From the NCBI RefSeq assembly GCF_932276165.1, contig NC_063998.1, positions 1,190,501 to 1,254,500 on the forward strand: 64,000 nucleotides of DNA, given 5' to 3'. The notes under the pieces were generated by a model, which did no database searches, had not been told where the DNA came from, and saw only the letters and a list, made by a program, of their open reading frames with translations. This stretch comes from Plutella xylostella (Eukaryota > Arthropoda > Insecta > Lepidoptera > Plutellidae). Positions 1 to 11,912 of this stretch are shown in pieces; the first letter of the stretch is position 1; each line of letters starts with the position of its first letter. Both the position numbers and the translations under genes were made by a program.

Positions 1-477
1 CCCTGTATGTATGATAAAGATAACTGCACCAAATCATAATACAAACGTGACAATCGCACCATTACTCTCATTCCAGCAGGCAAATAAATACCCTTTGTAC
101 TGGCAAATAAAGTTGCTTTTTAAACTACAAGTTAGTTTTTACAACTGCCCGCGAACAAAGTTTAATTATTATGAAAGGTTTTCATTAAAATCATTTTGTA
201 TTAAAACCTCGACGCTGGATGAGCTCAGTAAATTAGTAGGAAAAGTTTGTTGCGAACAGCTACCTTATAGCTTGCGGAGTTGCACCAAGTAGGTAGTATT
301 ACCCAATTTCCTTTTTACTATCGTGTGTTTTTGTTACAATAGTGTTCTTTTGTTTTTTCTTATGTGTTTGCAACGCGTTCACACGGTAAGTAATCATTGA
401 GGTGGTTCTGAATGCCTGAATGCAGCATGAGCGAACGTAGATGCGTTTTATCTGGGTTGGACTGTGATTGTTATCTA
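1..477. other. gene-less stretch
   Basis: AT-rich non-coding DNA. I see no gene, RNA or recognisable repeat; short open frames here look random. Confidence 0.6.
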
Positions 478-668
478 CAGGGTGTTGCAAAAAGGGTATA
501 GGTACTAAGCCGAAACCTACATGTGCAGCATGGTATATCTAAGAACGAAAATGAAATCAGAATTTCAAAATTCGCGTTTTTTTAAATCTATTTCTATAGA
601 AACTATGTTGGTTACGTGATTTTTTAATATGGAGAATGACTTTTTTATACCCCTTTTGCAACACCCTG
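478..668. mobile_element. TA-flanked MITE (Tc1/mariner type)
   Basis: The ends form an imperfect terminal inverted repeat: CAGGGTGTTGCAAAAAGGG on the left against CCCCTTTTGCAACACCCTG on the right. TA lies directly outside both ends (476-477 and 669-670), the target duplication expected for Tc1/mariner-class transposition. At 191 bp with no ORF it is non-autonomous. Diverged or partial relatives lie at 9446-9655 and from 43481. Confidence 0.85.
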
Positions 669-670
669 TA

Positions 671-2768
671 TACAAATGGAGATAATACACACAACGGGCC
701 AGAGTGAAAAAAGCCTTGAGATATTTAGAATAAGTTTACGTGATCTCCATCCATTGGAACATCCTGTAGAACAGAACGCATCAGAAGTTTATCAGAACAT
801 TTATTAGACAGTAACTGAGTGAGATGAGCACTCACGTCATGTTAGGCCGAGTGAGTGATCCTATTGGTCTATACCAGGGGTTGCCAGCTTGATTAGAATC
901 AATACCGACTTTTACCCCGAACCCTGTGAAATGTACAAAAAAGGTAGAATTTTAAATACCTATTATATTGAATAAATCAAAGTCCAGTAAACCATTTTGT
1001 TGCTATAATAAAATGGACCATAGATTCACAATATACGAAGAAGATGGTAGGAACATTTGAAACTGTCCGCATTTGTTTGCTGTCAAACAGTTTTATGTTC
1101 AATGTAATGACAACCATTGTACCAATGAATAAAGTCAAAAATCTTTTAAACGAACTCATTGAAAATAATAGTTTAGTGGTACAGGTGGGGTGTTATTTTT
1201 TGCACTGACACTCCATCTAGTTTGTATTAAAACATCGTTGTACTGGACTGATCGCCGCGATCGACTGGTTGGCCACCCCTCGTCTATACTGTCTAATAAA
1301 TTGAGTTTCTCTACCGCAGATATGCATCAGACTTCAGGAGCTACCATGCCATGCCCACTGTTTAATTATAGAGCATAATACAATAGCAATAAAGACGCCC
1401 CGTTTCAAAGTATGTATAAAGGCTTTGTAGGAGATTTGTAAGTTGACGCAAAACACAAGAATTTCGAAACTTTGTGTCATTCAAAAATTCTAAATGCATT
1501 TCGCGCTGACTTACCTTTCAAAAACCTTTTGTAAGTTCCATGAATACGGGAGGTTTGTAATTAATACTGTTATGTAAGGTTCACGTTATATTTCAGCCTT
1601 ATATCATACATTTTGAAAATGAATTTTCTAATACATTTTAATACATTCCCAAGCTAAACACACAAGCTGTAAAGACGCAATTTCACATGAACTTAGGTAG
1701 TTAAATTGAGTTTGAACGTTGTTCGTGGAACCGTCTCTATGCGAGATAACGCAATATTTGACACAACAGGCGACGCGTTCACACTTTGACACAAGTTTAT
1801 GAACGTTTAACTCGATCAACGTGATTATGAGATATTAGTTCTTGTAACGTTGTATCCTTGTAAACTTATAGCCCTCTTACGGGTTTAGCTGGAGTAATTA
1901 TCATGAACGTGTAGGTATAGGTAAAGGCGTACACTGCACCCAGTCTTAATGTCTTGATCTATGCATCCGAAATATTGTCTGGCAGAGATCGCTTCAAGGG
2001 ATAAAACCGCCTTTTGTACCCTTATTAAGATAATATTTGTTTTGTTATTTATTACTACTGAGCTGTGCATACATCAACCACATAATAACGAACCATTTAT
2101 ACCTAACTACTTCTCAAAGTTCAAAGCTTATGTTTATCTACGTAATATCGCATAGCATATAGTATGTGAGTCCAAAGAGCTTAGTCAGTCACTTTGCCGA
2201 GACTCTGTTTTGTGCCCCCGGATTAAACGGCCTAGACTGTCACATGGGGTTAATCTTTAACTGTATGTGAATAGAATTGGGGCCTCGCTCTAGCCGAATT
2301 GGTACGAGTTTCATGCCAGTACTGTTGATTTTTGACTGACAAATCTAGCTTTTCTGATGCAAGTTGAGCTCCAGTTGGTTTAAAGGTATTAATGAACTGT
2401 GTTTTATGTAAAAGGTTTTTTGTGAATCATGTAAGTGTTTCGTAGGTATTCAATAAGTATAAATGCGATCTGGACAACATCTTCTTTTAAGTTTAATTTT
2501 TATTTTATATTAGTTAGTTTTAGTTAGGCATTAATAATTATAATTTAATCAAGAAGTACTATATAAGTATAAATATAATTTACACTCGTATTTCTATGGC
2601 TATTGTTAGGTTTTCATGTGCCTAGTATAGTTTTAACGATTTTTCTAATAAGACGCTTATTCTTGAAAATATCTGAATAATCACTATCCGAGTGATAAAA
2701 ATTCCATTATCACAAAACAAGATTTGGGACTTAAACAAATAGTAATAATGTTTTTTTTTATTTCACAG
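671..2768. other. gene-less stretch, probable intron
   Basis: AT-rich DNA with no coding signal. Its right end carries a pyrimidine tract running into TTTCACAG at 2761-2768, which reads as a splice acceptor for the candidate micro-exon that follows. Confidence 0.45.
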
Positions 2769-2806
2769 ATAACCTCTATCCAGACGCTGTTAGACTGGCG
2801 ATGGCG
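2769..2806 (+). CDS. candidate 38-bp micro-exon of an unidentified host gene
   Basis: A T-rich tract and CACAG precede this segment (acceptor) and GTAAGT follows it exactly (strong donor). Between them are 38 bases with two open phases. Starting two bases in, it reads NLYPDAVRLAMA; in phase zero it reads ITSIQTLLDWRW. The GC and codon content differ from the AT-rich surroundings. I do not recognise the protein. If real, the window lies inside a large intron-rich host gene on the plus strand. No flanking exon is visible within 64 kb, so a chance acceptor-donor pairing is possible. Confidence 0.35.
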
Positions 2807-4169
2807 GTAAGTCATTGAAATTAATAGCAATTGCCATATCATAGCGCATTAGTTACAGAGCCGATACTTATAAATCATGAGAACAAATCCACATGAGGCA
2901 AATTTGACTATCTAGTTATAATTATAATCATATAATTATGTAGTAGTAGTATAACTGTATTATTGTACATAAAACACTTAAAATAACTTATGTAGGTACA
3001 CAATTATTAAACAGGTTACAAAAGTGGTATACAAAAGTGGTATATTAAGCCAAAAGTAACTCAGCAGGTAATTCGAAACTATTTTTGTTCTCCACCATTA
3101 AAAAAAAATTAAAAAAATAACATTTAAAATACTTATATACTAGAAAGTCTCGTCACCAATATACTTTCTACGCAGGAGCAAAAAAATTAGGATAATATGA
3201 ATATAGTAGTTTTTTCCATCCGCAAACGAAGAGTTAAAACTTACTTTACTTCGTTAAATAATTAAATTTACTTCTTTTTCCGGAAACCCTTATTATCAGC
3301 TATTGAATAAACCTCAATGTATTATTTTGTCAGCCAATCTACTAGAGAGTCTACAGAGACAAAGCTTAAAAATACAAAGCTGCGGCGCCATCCAACAACA
3401 GCCCTCGAAAGCCGAATTCCGTATTAATTACGTGTTTTCTTTGGGAGGCGAGACCGCCATTTGCAATTCAGATGCTGTTACAAAGGCAGGTCTAAGTGCC
3501 ATAGATTCATGAGCGCGCCCTCTGCTGGTAATTGGCTGTTTGATTCAGTGTTTAGATAATTCATTGGTTAAATGCTGAGGCCTGTATCGGATGCGCTTGT
3601 TTGGACATTGTTAAAATTTTTGCATTCGATAAGTTTTTTAGGTTAGTAATTAATTCGTTAGTAAAAAATATATATTGTGTAGTCAAATTCTCGTTAGTTC
3701 ACAAAAATGTTTACTTTGCTACGCGCGGCTACGAGCTACGAGGGCTACGAGGTTGCTACGGCCTACGGCGTAGCACTTTAAAGTATTAACGATTCACTGA
3801 GTTTTTTTATGAGGTCCGGAACGCACTCATGCATTTTATTGGATTATTTTACCTGGAAAATTGACTTTTATACGTTTGTATATAAATACATGTATTCAGA
3901 GCCACGTTTGTTCTAAAATGGATTCACACAAGTATTAGAGGTTTAGAAGTAGTGAGTTATAATATAATTCATCACCATTATCTACATCTGACAGTGGTTT
4001 TAACTTGAGTTTAATTATTTGTTATTAGGAACTCGAGTTTCGAGTTTACTCAAAATTGTTTGACATTATTAAACATACTTTGTATGTACCTATCTAATGC
4101 AGAAACTGTAATGCATGTTTAATAGTGATTTTGATTCATTTATAATACCTAAACCATATAATTATTTTT
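2807..4169. other. gene-less stretch
   Basis: No gene seen. A short degenerate CTACGAG-type repeat lies at about 3715-3775, and the rest is AT-rich. Confidence 0.5.
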
Positions 4170-4465
4170 GATGGATGAACTACCTCTGCGGTCTAGTGGT
4201 AGAAGCTTCGCAACCCACTTCGACAACCCAGAGGACCCGGGTTCGATTCCCAGATGGGACCATCAATTTGTGTTTCAAAATTGTGGTTCCAAGTTTGGTT
4301 AGGACATAGAAGGCTGATCACTTGATGTCCGAAACAGTGAAACGATCCATGCTGTCGTAAAGCAGTCAGTCCTGTGCCTAGCTCTCTCCAGTCGTGTCGG
4401 TCAATCCGTCCCATTGGGCTATGAGAGTGATGGAACAGAGAGTGCTCCTGCGTGCATGGTCGAAA
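4170..4465 (+). mobile_element. tRNA-derived SINE
   Basis: A pol III promoter is visible: an A-box-like TCTAGTGGTAGAAGC at about 4193 and a B box GGGTTCGATTCCC at 4240-4252, spaced as in a tRNA gene. An unrelated body follows, ending near the GAGAGTGCTCCTGCGT motif. There is no tRNA acceptor stem pairing, so this is a SINE head rather than a functional tRNA gene. Confidence 0.75.
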
Positions 4466-4649
4466 TTCGACTTAGAGAGAACTATTTCAGATGTTAATTC
4501 TATACTGAAAATTAGTCATCAATATCAGTGTGAATAACAATGTATAATTAATTCATACTCAAGTCCATCACTTGTTTTAGTAAATATGTATTATATTAAA
4601 AAGACAGCGAAAATTTTACTAAATTATTGGAATAACAACATGATTGATG

Positions 4650-4912
4650 GCGACCGAATGGCGTAGTGGTTAGTGACCCTGACTACTGAGCCGATGGTCC
4701 CGGGTTCGATTCCCGGCTGGGGCAGATATTTGTTTAAACACAGATATTTGTTCTCGGGTCTTGATGTGCCCGTAAAATGGCAATAGGCCCGCCCCCTATT
4801 ACATTGGGACTAACATAACACTCTGGCGAAATGTGGGTGCAGCAATGCACCTCTGCCTACCCCGCAAGGGTGTACATTGGTACAAGGCGTGAGTGCGTGT
4901 TTATTTTATTTA
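4650..4912 (+). mobile_element. tRNA-derived SINE, second family
   Basis: It begins with a tRNA-like head containing ATGGCGTAGTGGTTAG (A box) and GGGTTCGATTCCCGGC (B box, about 4700-4715). The body follows, with GTGGGTGCAGCAATGCACC and CCCCGCAAGGG, and ends in a T-rich TTTATTT tail. The same head occurs inverted at 9350-9422, so the family is repeated inside this window. Confidence 0.8.
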
Positions 4913-4919
4913 TTTTTTT

Positions 4920-7431
4920 ATTTTTACAACATGATATTTTCAGGCAGAAAAACGGTTATGGCATTCCTTCCTTTATGACTTTGTCATCTAACTTCTGATT
5001 AAGGGAGAAGCTTTTTTTATGGTCTTATTTACGATAATAATATTATCAAGTCCAACATTTTATAAACATCCCGTATACGGCAAAAATCGGCCATGAATAC
5101 AATTTAATCTTCAAATATCTATACTTAAAATGTCTAGATTCTCGTAGGAGTATTGAATAAGACTTAACGAGCATCAAATAAAATACTGACTGAGAGAAAT
5201 CCCAAAAATGTTAAGCTCCTCCTATTTCACTGAAATCTATTTCACCTTTCAGATGTAAATGGTAATTTCATTATTTATTTATACGTGTACAAGTATAAAT
5301 TCTTGATTTGGCTCTTTAATTAAACCAATTAAGATTTACTTGACGACAACCTTTTAAGGTTCCATGGCCAATGACTTACGGCGAGGATATTATAATTTGG
5401 CATAACTGTAAGGGACGTTATGGTTTGGTTATGGTATCTGTAGGTTTTCAATCGGTATATGGTATTTTGATGTTATTGGGACAAGAGCTTTAATTTGATA
5501 AAAAATAATTGATTTATTACACGTTAGTAGTACAGGGTTTACACTAGCAATAAAATTTATGTCGATTTAGGGTGTAAAACTGTAAACAGGTGTGACAAGA
5601 ATACTCTTTTTAGATTTTTCATAAGAAGTTAGAAGCAGAAGTTAACATAAATATGCATAAAATATTTTTTATGTAAACCCTGCGTAGGTGTGTACGGTGG
5701 CGTCAAACTCTGTACACGTATCTCCCTAAATCAAACAGCCGTAGGAGTTATTTTTGACCAGCAAGTGCTTCATTCACGGTGGCGTCGACTGTACATACCT
5801 CACGCTGTTTCGGACTACGCTGACACTTTGTAAGTACAAGTTACACTTCCCATCGGCATAGATGAATGTCCAGTCCGTAGACCAATCAGGTAGCTGTATT
5901 TCATGACGGCTGCCGGGTTTCAGACTGCGTTCCAAGCAAACTACTCACCCGTTATGTGGAGTAGCCAAATAATAATGATATATTTTACTAATTTAGTACT
6001 AAGGATATTGCGCTAATCTGAGTAGGCCATAAGTTATGGTGTATAAATGCACTGAAATTCGATGTGTTTCACGGTAGAACCCTGTTATAAATGTATCGAT
6101 GCCTGTAACTGGAGCGGACGCTTTGTATGTAGCTAGGTACTGAGACTGTATCAATCGAAGACTATAGGTATTTTGCTGTGTTCCCAATATGCAAACTGTT
6201 TGCTGCCGACTTGACTGAGTTGTTCACTATCACAGTATAAAAGTACTACTTACACTTACTTTTCGATTAAATTAACTGTTATTATACTCTTAAACTAGCA
6301 AACTTCAATATTTTTGTACTAAACCGATACGCCGCTAAGTAAGCTAGTTTTAAACCTACTCTACGCAATTTGGGGCTTTTTAAGTTGATTTTAATAACAT
6401 TTTATTTAAATGAAAAATAAGTGTAATTATACTCTTACACTGTGATAGTTAACAAGTAGGTAACGTTTCATCTAGGTATATTCAAGAACCATTAAACAAC
6501 GTGACTTGGATATAATTTAAGTAACTGCTAAACTTTAAACCGTCTGTATCACTGATATATACAGGTCGTCAGAAAACTATTTTCTTAGAGGGACTATAAA
6601 ATTTTATATCGCAATTTTATTCACTATCTGGCCACCGTTTCGTGCTGTTACAAGCGTTTTATTTGAGTTTTATTCGCGTTTAAAGTTTCTTAGTGGAATT
6701 GAGACATTACTTAGTCAAACGGGTGCACTGGGAAACAGATATCTGCTTAAATAACTTAAAAATAAATATATAAAGGAAACTGTAAACACCCCACCCTAAA
6801 GTCACTATCAGACAAATTCTAAGCTGACTTTCCTCATTCATAACCTATAATGCAGTTGAGGTTAACATTGGTCATATAATCACAAAACAAGTAAAAAAAC
6901 TTTTCGATCTGAATTGGTGAAAGAATGTCAGACATAGATTACTAGCTTAGTAGTCCATAGACATTTATTGCACGCTTCAACTTTAGAATGAATATGCCGT
7001 ATCTTACACTTTTTATTGTAATATTATTTGAATATCATTGAGGTTAACTAAGCCTAGCAAAGGACTGAAATAAATATTGAAATTTCAACCTCAAAAACAG
7101 ACCTATCCCGACCTAAAAACACAAGGAAACATGTAAATTATACAAGTGTGCCATTGATTATTCATAACTGTTACCAGAAATAACTCTCTCTGTAAGTATT
7201 GGAAACGAGATAAGAACTGCTATTAATTCAGTATCAACAGAACCTTTTAACCCAACAACCAGTGGAAAAGTTAGAATATTTTATTGAAATTTTGGTTATT
7301 ATATTAAGCCAATGATATAAAGTCCTAAATGTAGCGGGAATATTTGGACGGCTGCTGAAAAAAGAGTTAAGAACTAAATAAACCTAGTCTTCCTTATTTA
7401 TTTTTAGATAGGTCTTTGTATATTAAGTATT
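4920..7431. other. gene-less stretch
   Basis: AT-rich DNA without a supported gene or classifiable repeat; host intron or intergenic DNA is the simplest reading. Confidence 0.5.
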
Positions 7432-7599
7432 TTCTTTAAGTACTTTTATTTCATTATGCTTAAAGTTGCCTGTAAGAAATCGCTCTTAGCGATAAGGCCG
7501 CCTATTGTTCATTGTTCCTAGTTTATACGTTCTCTTTGTATGTTTTAATTTGTGGTGACCAATAAAGATATTATATTCTATTCTATTCTATTCTATTCT
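7432..7599 (+). mobile_element. LINE 3' end (CR1/Jockey group)
   Basis: This is the last ~170 bp of a LINE. It has the block TAAGAAATCGCTCTTAG, then AAGGCCGCC, an AATAAAG-type signal and an (ATTCT)n tail. The same 3' architecture follows the intact LINE ORF ending at 55168, where GGAAGAAATTGC and AAGCCCGCC occupy the same places. AAGTATT on both sides (7425-7431 and 7600-7606) could be the target duplication. It is a severe 5' truncation with no coding part. Confidence 0.65.
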
Positions 7600-7606
7600 A
7601 AGTATT

Positions 7607-8251
7607 AATTCTACAGCAAGCTCGTGACTCGTGAGCTAGCTTTGAGCACCAACTTATTATTTTATTAAGCTTTAAAATATTTTCATTCATTCTTTCTAAC
7701 TAAAACACATTCAAACTACACATATAGCGCATATAGAGCCAGTTTTTAGCAGAGCGTTTTTCAAACCAACCTGTCAGAATAGATGCCTTCCCAAATTCTA
7801 TACTATAGTTTTCTAACTAGCATAAAATTATAGGAATAAGTGGGTATACTTTATAACACCTTAAAATTAAATAATTGAGACCGATTAAGTACCACTTTTA
7901 TTCACCTGTACGAAACTTCAGCAATTCCTCTGTACAAAGCAAGTATGTAGGTCGTATTCAGTGCTACGCGATTCTTAATCGATTCCGTATTGAAGAAAAG
8001 GGTATATCCAGTGTCACGAGGTTCCAATATAATTCGATATGTTTGATCTGTTGATCTTATTTTATCTCGAGCTATTTCTCGACAATAAAATCTAGAAGTA
8101 AGTAATTTCATCTTTACTTCGTGACTTCGATTATAAACTAAAATTAGCTTTGTTTGAACATAGGAGGCATACATTCATACCAGGATCGCTTTAACAACGT
8201 ATGAGTACGTTATGGAATAAATTAACGATTAACAAACTTAACTGTTTAGTA
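7607..8251. other. gene-less stretch
   Basis: AT-rich DNA with no supported gene or repeat. Confidence 0.5.
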
Positions 8252-8393
8252 CCAATTTCGCCATAGTGGGTTAGAGCAGAACCACGGATTATTGCTTGAA
8301 TTTTGACACGTCTGTCAAGAATTTAATATGGAGATGACGTCTAATTAATCAACCTTTCCCTGGTTACGATTTAACCTACTATGGGGAAATTGG
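8252..8393. mobile_element. short inverted-repeat MITE
   Basis: CCAATTTCGCCATAGTGGG on the left is matched in inverse by CCTACTATGGGGAAATTGG on the right. The two ends are about 140 bp apart with no ORF between. A target duplication is not clear, so the superfamily is open. Confidence 0.65.
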
Positions 8394-8473
8394 AGCTTAC
8401 AGTGGTACTTTTGAACCAGATTGTTTAATAGTAGGCTTTGTTGTCTGCGCCCCAAAGCGCCTGAGTGTAGCGA

Positions 8474-8750
8474 TGATTTCATTACATCATCAGCCAATAA
8501 TCATCCACTGCTGGACATAGGCCTCTCCCAAGGAGCGCCACAACACTCGGTCCTCGGCCTTCCTCATCCAACCACTACCCGCCACCCGCCTAGGGTCGTC
8601 GGTCCGGCGGGCAGGAGGGCGTCCCACGCTGCGTTTGCCTGTTCGTGGTCTCCACTCGAGAACTCGTCTACCCCAACGGTTATCGGTTCTTCGGCAGATA
8701 TGACCAGCCCACTGCCACTTCAGCTTGCATATTCATTACGCATCATAATT
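8474..8750 (-). mobile_element. RTE-type LINE 3' fragment
   Basis: Read on the minus strand, this translates to a short degenerate version of the RTE ORF C-terminus. It includes WQWAGHICRR, VLEWRPR and WRSLGEAYVQQW, then a stop and a TGATGATG tail. The same motifs appear in the longer RTE copy at 56627-57584. It is 5' truncated. The Tc1-type MITE at 8754-8924 sits immediately to its right. Confidence 0.8.
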
Positions 8751-8753
8751 ATA

Positions 8754-8924
8754 CAGGGTTATTTGCAAGTAGTCCTGATCCTTTCAGGAAGTGATAGAGG
8801 AAGGCATTTCCAGTCGATTGAACCCAATAATGCATTATCCGAAACTTAAACATTTCTAAGATATTTAATATTTAAATTTTCTATCACCTCCTGAAAGGAT
8901 CAGGTCCACTTACCAATAACCCTG
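8754..8924. mobile_element. TA-flanked MITE with long inverted arms
   Basis: The ends CAGGGTTATT and AATAACCCTG are inverted copies, and both are flanked by TA (8752-8753 and 8925-8926). Further in, CCTGATCCTTTCAGGA and TCCTGAAAGGATCAGG extend the pairing. It is 171 bp and non-coding. Confidence 0.85.
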
Positions 8925-9162
8925 TATATTAAATATAAATCAGTGTGTCCAATTCATGCCACTCATTACCACAAATTTAAAGAAAACCCTGTCAATGACG
9001 AGTCCTAATTCTAAATACAGCGCGAGACAATTTGCATTGCAAATACCGCCATATACAATCAACGTAAGAAAATTAATTCGCGAACGCGTACCTAATGTAA
9101 GAGATGAGAAAAGTGAAGTGTGGCTATACCCTATTTCACTACAACAACTGAGAAATTCCAGA

Positions 9163-9424
9163 TAAATAAATAAATAAATATGTGGGGACATCTCACACAC
9201 GGCCATCCGACCCCAAGCTAGGCAGAACCTGTGTTATGGGTGTCGGACAGCTGATATATCTACACAAATACATAGATAGATACATACTAAATATAAATAC
9301 CAACACCTAAGACCCGAGTACAAATATCTGTATTTAAACAAATATCTGCCCCAGCCGGGAATCGAACCCGGGACCTTCGGCATAGCAGTCAGGGTCACTA
9401 ACCACTACACCATTCAACCGTCTA
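9163..9424 (-). mobile_element. tRNA-derived SINE (minus)
   Basis: On the minus strand the head at 9350-9424 has an A box GTAGTGGTTAGTGACC and a B box CCCGGGTTCGATTCC, near-identical to the SINE at 4650. The body differs from that copy and ends in an (AAAT)n tail at about 9163-9180. It therefore looks like a sister subfamily with another 3' half. Confidence 0.7.
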
Positions 9425-9445
9425 ATACATGGGTTGTTCTTATTC

Positions 9446-9655
9446 AGGTTGTAGCAAAAAGGGTATGAGCAAGCCAAAATGAAGTAACTTATGAATTAAT
9501 TTGTTTAATATCTCATGTACAGTTTTATTTTGTATTGATTCTGTTTTTTTTGGTGCAAATAAGAGGATTGTATTGTATTGTATTGTACAACTTTAGAATA
9601 TCTATGGAAACTTTGTTGATCACGTGACTGTTTACTATGGGATGTGTTTTTTTTT
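9446..9655. mobile_element. old, interrupted copy of the 478-668 MITE
   Basis: The left part (GCAAAAAGGGTATGAGC) and right part (ATGGAAACTTTGTTGATCACGTGA) align with the MITE at 478-668. They are separated by extra sequence that includes a short (ATTGT)n tail at about 9566-9587. That tail suggests a tiny LINE 3' end inserted in the MITE. Confidence 0.5.
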
Positions 9656-9664
9656 GTGTACTTA

Positions 9665-9877
9665 CAGTGCCACAAACTTATCTGTTCCGGTGACAGCTCA
9701 CATAAATTTCTAATATTTCTTCATTCTATAAGATTTTAAGTTGGCGCGTATTGTTAATTCGCTCTTGCGGTGTTAATAAACCCATCTAATCTTTAACAAT
9801 ATACAATTCATAAGTAAGTAATGAGATATGGATCAATTTAATTCGCTCTCACCGGAACAGATAAGTTTGTCGCACTC
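9665..9877. mobile_element. Tc1-like MITE, copy 1
   Basis: The termini are CAGTGCCACAAACTTATC and, inverted, GATAAGTTTGTCGCACTC, and TA lies outside both (9663-9664 and 9878-9879). CAGTG is the usual Tc1-family end. It is 213 bp with no ORF. The internal TGTTCCGGTGA is also paired in inverse at the other end. Confidence 0.9.
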
Positions 9878-9903
9878 TACTTTAGGATTATAAATTTGTG
9901 ATA

Positions 9904-10110
9904 CAGTACCACAAACTTATCTGTTCCGGTGACAGCTCACGTAAATGTGTAATATTTCTTCATTCTATAAGATTTTTAAGTGGTAATTCGCTCTTGTGGT
10001 TTCAATAAACACATCTAAATCTATTTCAATATATAATTCATTATTAGTAAATAATGAGATATGGATCAATTTAGTTCGCTCTCACCGGAACAGATAAGTT
10101 TGTCGCACTG
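9904..10110. mobile_element. Tc1-like MITE, copy 2
   Basis: Second copy of the family at 9665-9877, in the same orientation only 26 bp away, with its own TA duplication (9902-9903 and 10111-10112). The ends are CAGTACCACAAAC and GTTTGTCGCACTG. It has small internal deletions compared with copy 1 and is 207 bp long. Confidence 0.9.
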
Positions 10111-10112
10111 TA

Positions 10113-11717
10113 CCGTATCTGTACTTGTCATTCAGTTCATCAACGATCATTGATAAAGTTCTTTCCTGTATGCACAAACAAGTGATTGAATTGAAGCATC
10201 GGACAATCCGATTGTACCTCCGACCGAATGAAAACTGGGCAAGTGTGACGTCAGCTTCACCATTTTGGACCCGAATGTTTTGAGTGAAGTTTTCACAAAG
10301 TTTGGCAGTTTATTATTATTGATTTTGCTAACAACTTCAAAAGTTAAACGGTTTAGATCTTCATGTATTTTCAAAAAATAAATTACTATATGGGTATTTA
10401 ATCTTGAATCAAATTAGATGGTCCACTGCCAGAGGTAAGCATATTCCACGGAGAACCACAACATTTCATTTTTTTGTCTTGCCAACGTAAAAATTATTAA
10501 CATACGCATTGTGCAACCCTAAAGAGACCATTGTCGACTGACGAATAAAAACTATTGGTCTCACTTTGCATATAAATTCAAAAGGCGAATAATATTGTTA
10601 CAGGCCGATTGCTAAAAAATATCGGCACCTTAGAGACATACGTGTAGATGTTTTGCATGTTTATTTATACCCGCCGCTTGTAGGACGTGTGACTGTGAAT
10701 ATATTATATAAATGTTATGTAAGTAGGAGTTTACGATTTTAATAGCCGAAAAAGGAAGATAAAATTGTATTGACAATATTAGCAACGGAGATTCGATGGT
10801 TTCGATTATACATTGTACATTAATTCCAAAGAATTCATTCCCACAACATGTCAAGGTCGGGATTCGAACCCGCAGAAGTGAGAATCGAGCGCTTACCACC
10901 GCTCTTAGGCCGTATACAGAAAGGAAGCTGGAAACTTATAAGCGCTTACTTTACTATGAATGTTTTCCGCTGTTTTGGTAAAGAATGGAAAAGTTATCGC
11001 TTATAAATTTGCAGCTTTCTTTTTGTATACGACCTTACTGAGCTAGGTAGCTCTGGCTTCAATTATACATACTAAATATATGTTATGTACATAGTAATAC
11101 ACGCTTATGTACATTACTTTCGCGTTCTGCATGTTTGTTTTTATTAATTATTGCAATTTTGACTTTGTTTATTTACTTACATACGCTGTGTGAATACTTT
11201 GTGGCCGCGAATCATTTTTGTGGAACATGGTTTGTTTTTGTAAATGATATTTATTCACCTCAATACCAACATTACTGGGTTGTGTGATATTTTATTATTT
11301 GTGAAGTAGCTTTGTACATATCATAATGTAATTCAGCATGAGAACATTTTGTGAATAAAATAAAATATACACTCGGTAGCATTGAAAAAATTCTAGTGAC
11401 ATAGCAAATGTTTTAAAAAATAGGAAGAAAAACAAGAATTTAAAAACCTAGCGATAAACTTTCTATTTTTTTATTTTAATTCCTTCTAAGATTCAACCGC
11501 AAACACACACAAACAGAAACGCGCGCATTTACGACTTTCTTAATATTTTTTCCGCGCCAAAAACATGAAAGGCTGGCAAATTTCCCGCCTCAGGACAATC
11601 GAATGAAATCAATCGCGGGATCAGCCGGCGCTGGCTCAGCTCGTCAGGAGACGCCTGCGAAACCTTCGACGGAGGTCCTAAAACAACACGGCGCCAAACA
11701 GAGAATTTTATAGAAAA
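10113..11717. other. gene-less stretch with a SINE remnant
   Basis: Mostly unremarkable. At about 10848-10935 the minus strand holds a B-box-like GGGTTCGAATCCCGACC, consistent with a degraded tRNA-derived SINE head. I see no coding region. Confidence 0.45.
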
Positions 11718-11912
11718 CTAGCTGTTTTCGCGAGCTTTGCTTAGGCTTAAAAAGGTTTCCCGTGGGAGTTCTGCGATAAATAGAAAAGTAAAGTTAGTCC
11801 AGGGTGTCAGCTAACTCCAAAGCGAATTTCATTGAAATTGGTTCAGCCGTTTTGACGTGAAGAAGTAACAAACATACACAAACTTAAATGTCGTCTATAT
11901 AATATTAGTAGA
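11718..11912 (-). mobile_element. Helitron-like non-autonomous repeat (minus)
   Basis: On the minus strand it starts near ACTAATATTATATAGACGAC, continues through the CAAAACGGCTGAACCAATTT block and ends in GCGAAAACAGCTAG. The plus-strand relative at 35058-35274 has the same order and the same CAGCTAG end. The CTAG terminus, lack of inverted repeats and lack of a clear duplication fit a Helitron-like mode. That class is my inference. Confidence 0.5.

Noticed and set aside
4190..4260. tRNA gene
   Set aside because: A and B boxes are present but no acceptor stem; a SINE body follows. The same holds at 4650 and 9350.
8421..8849. 142-codon plus-strand ORF
   Set aside because: It runs antisense through an RTE 3' end and into a MITE; the authentic coding sense is minus.
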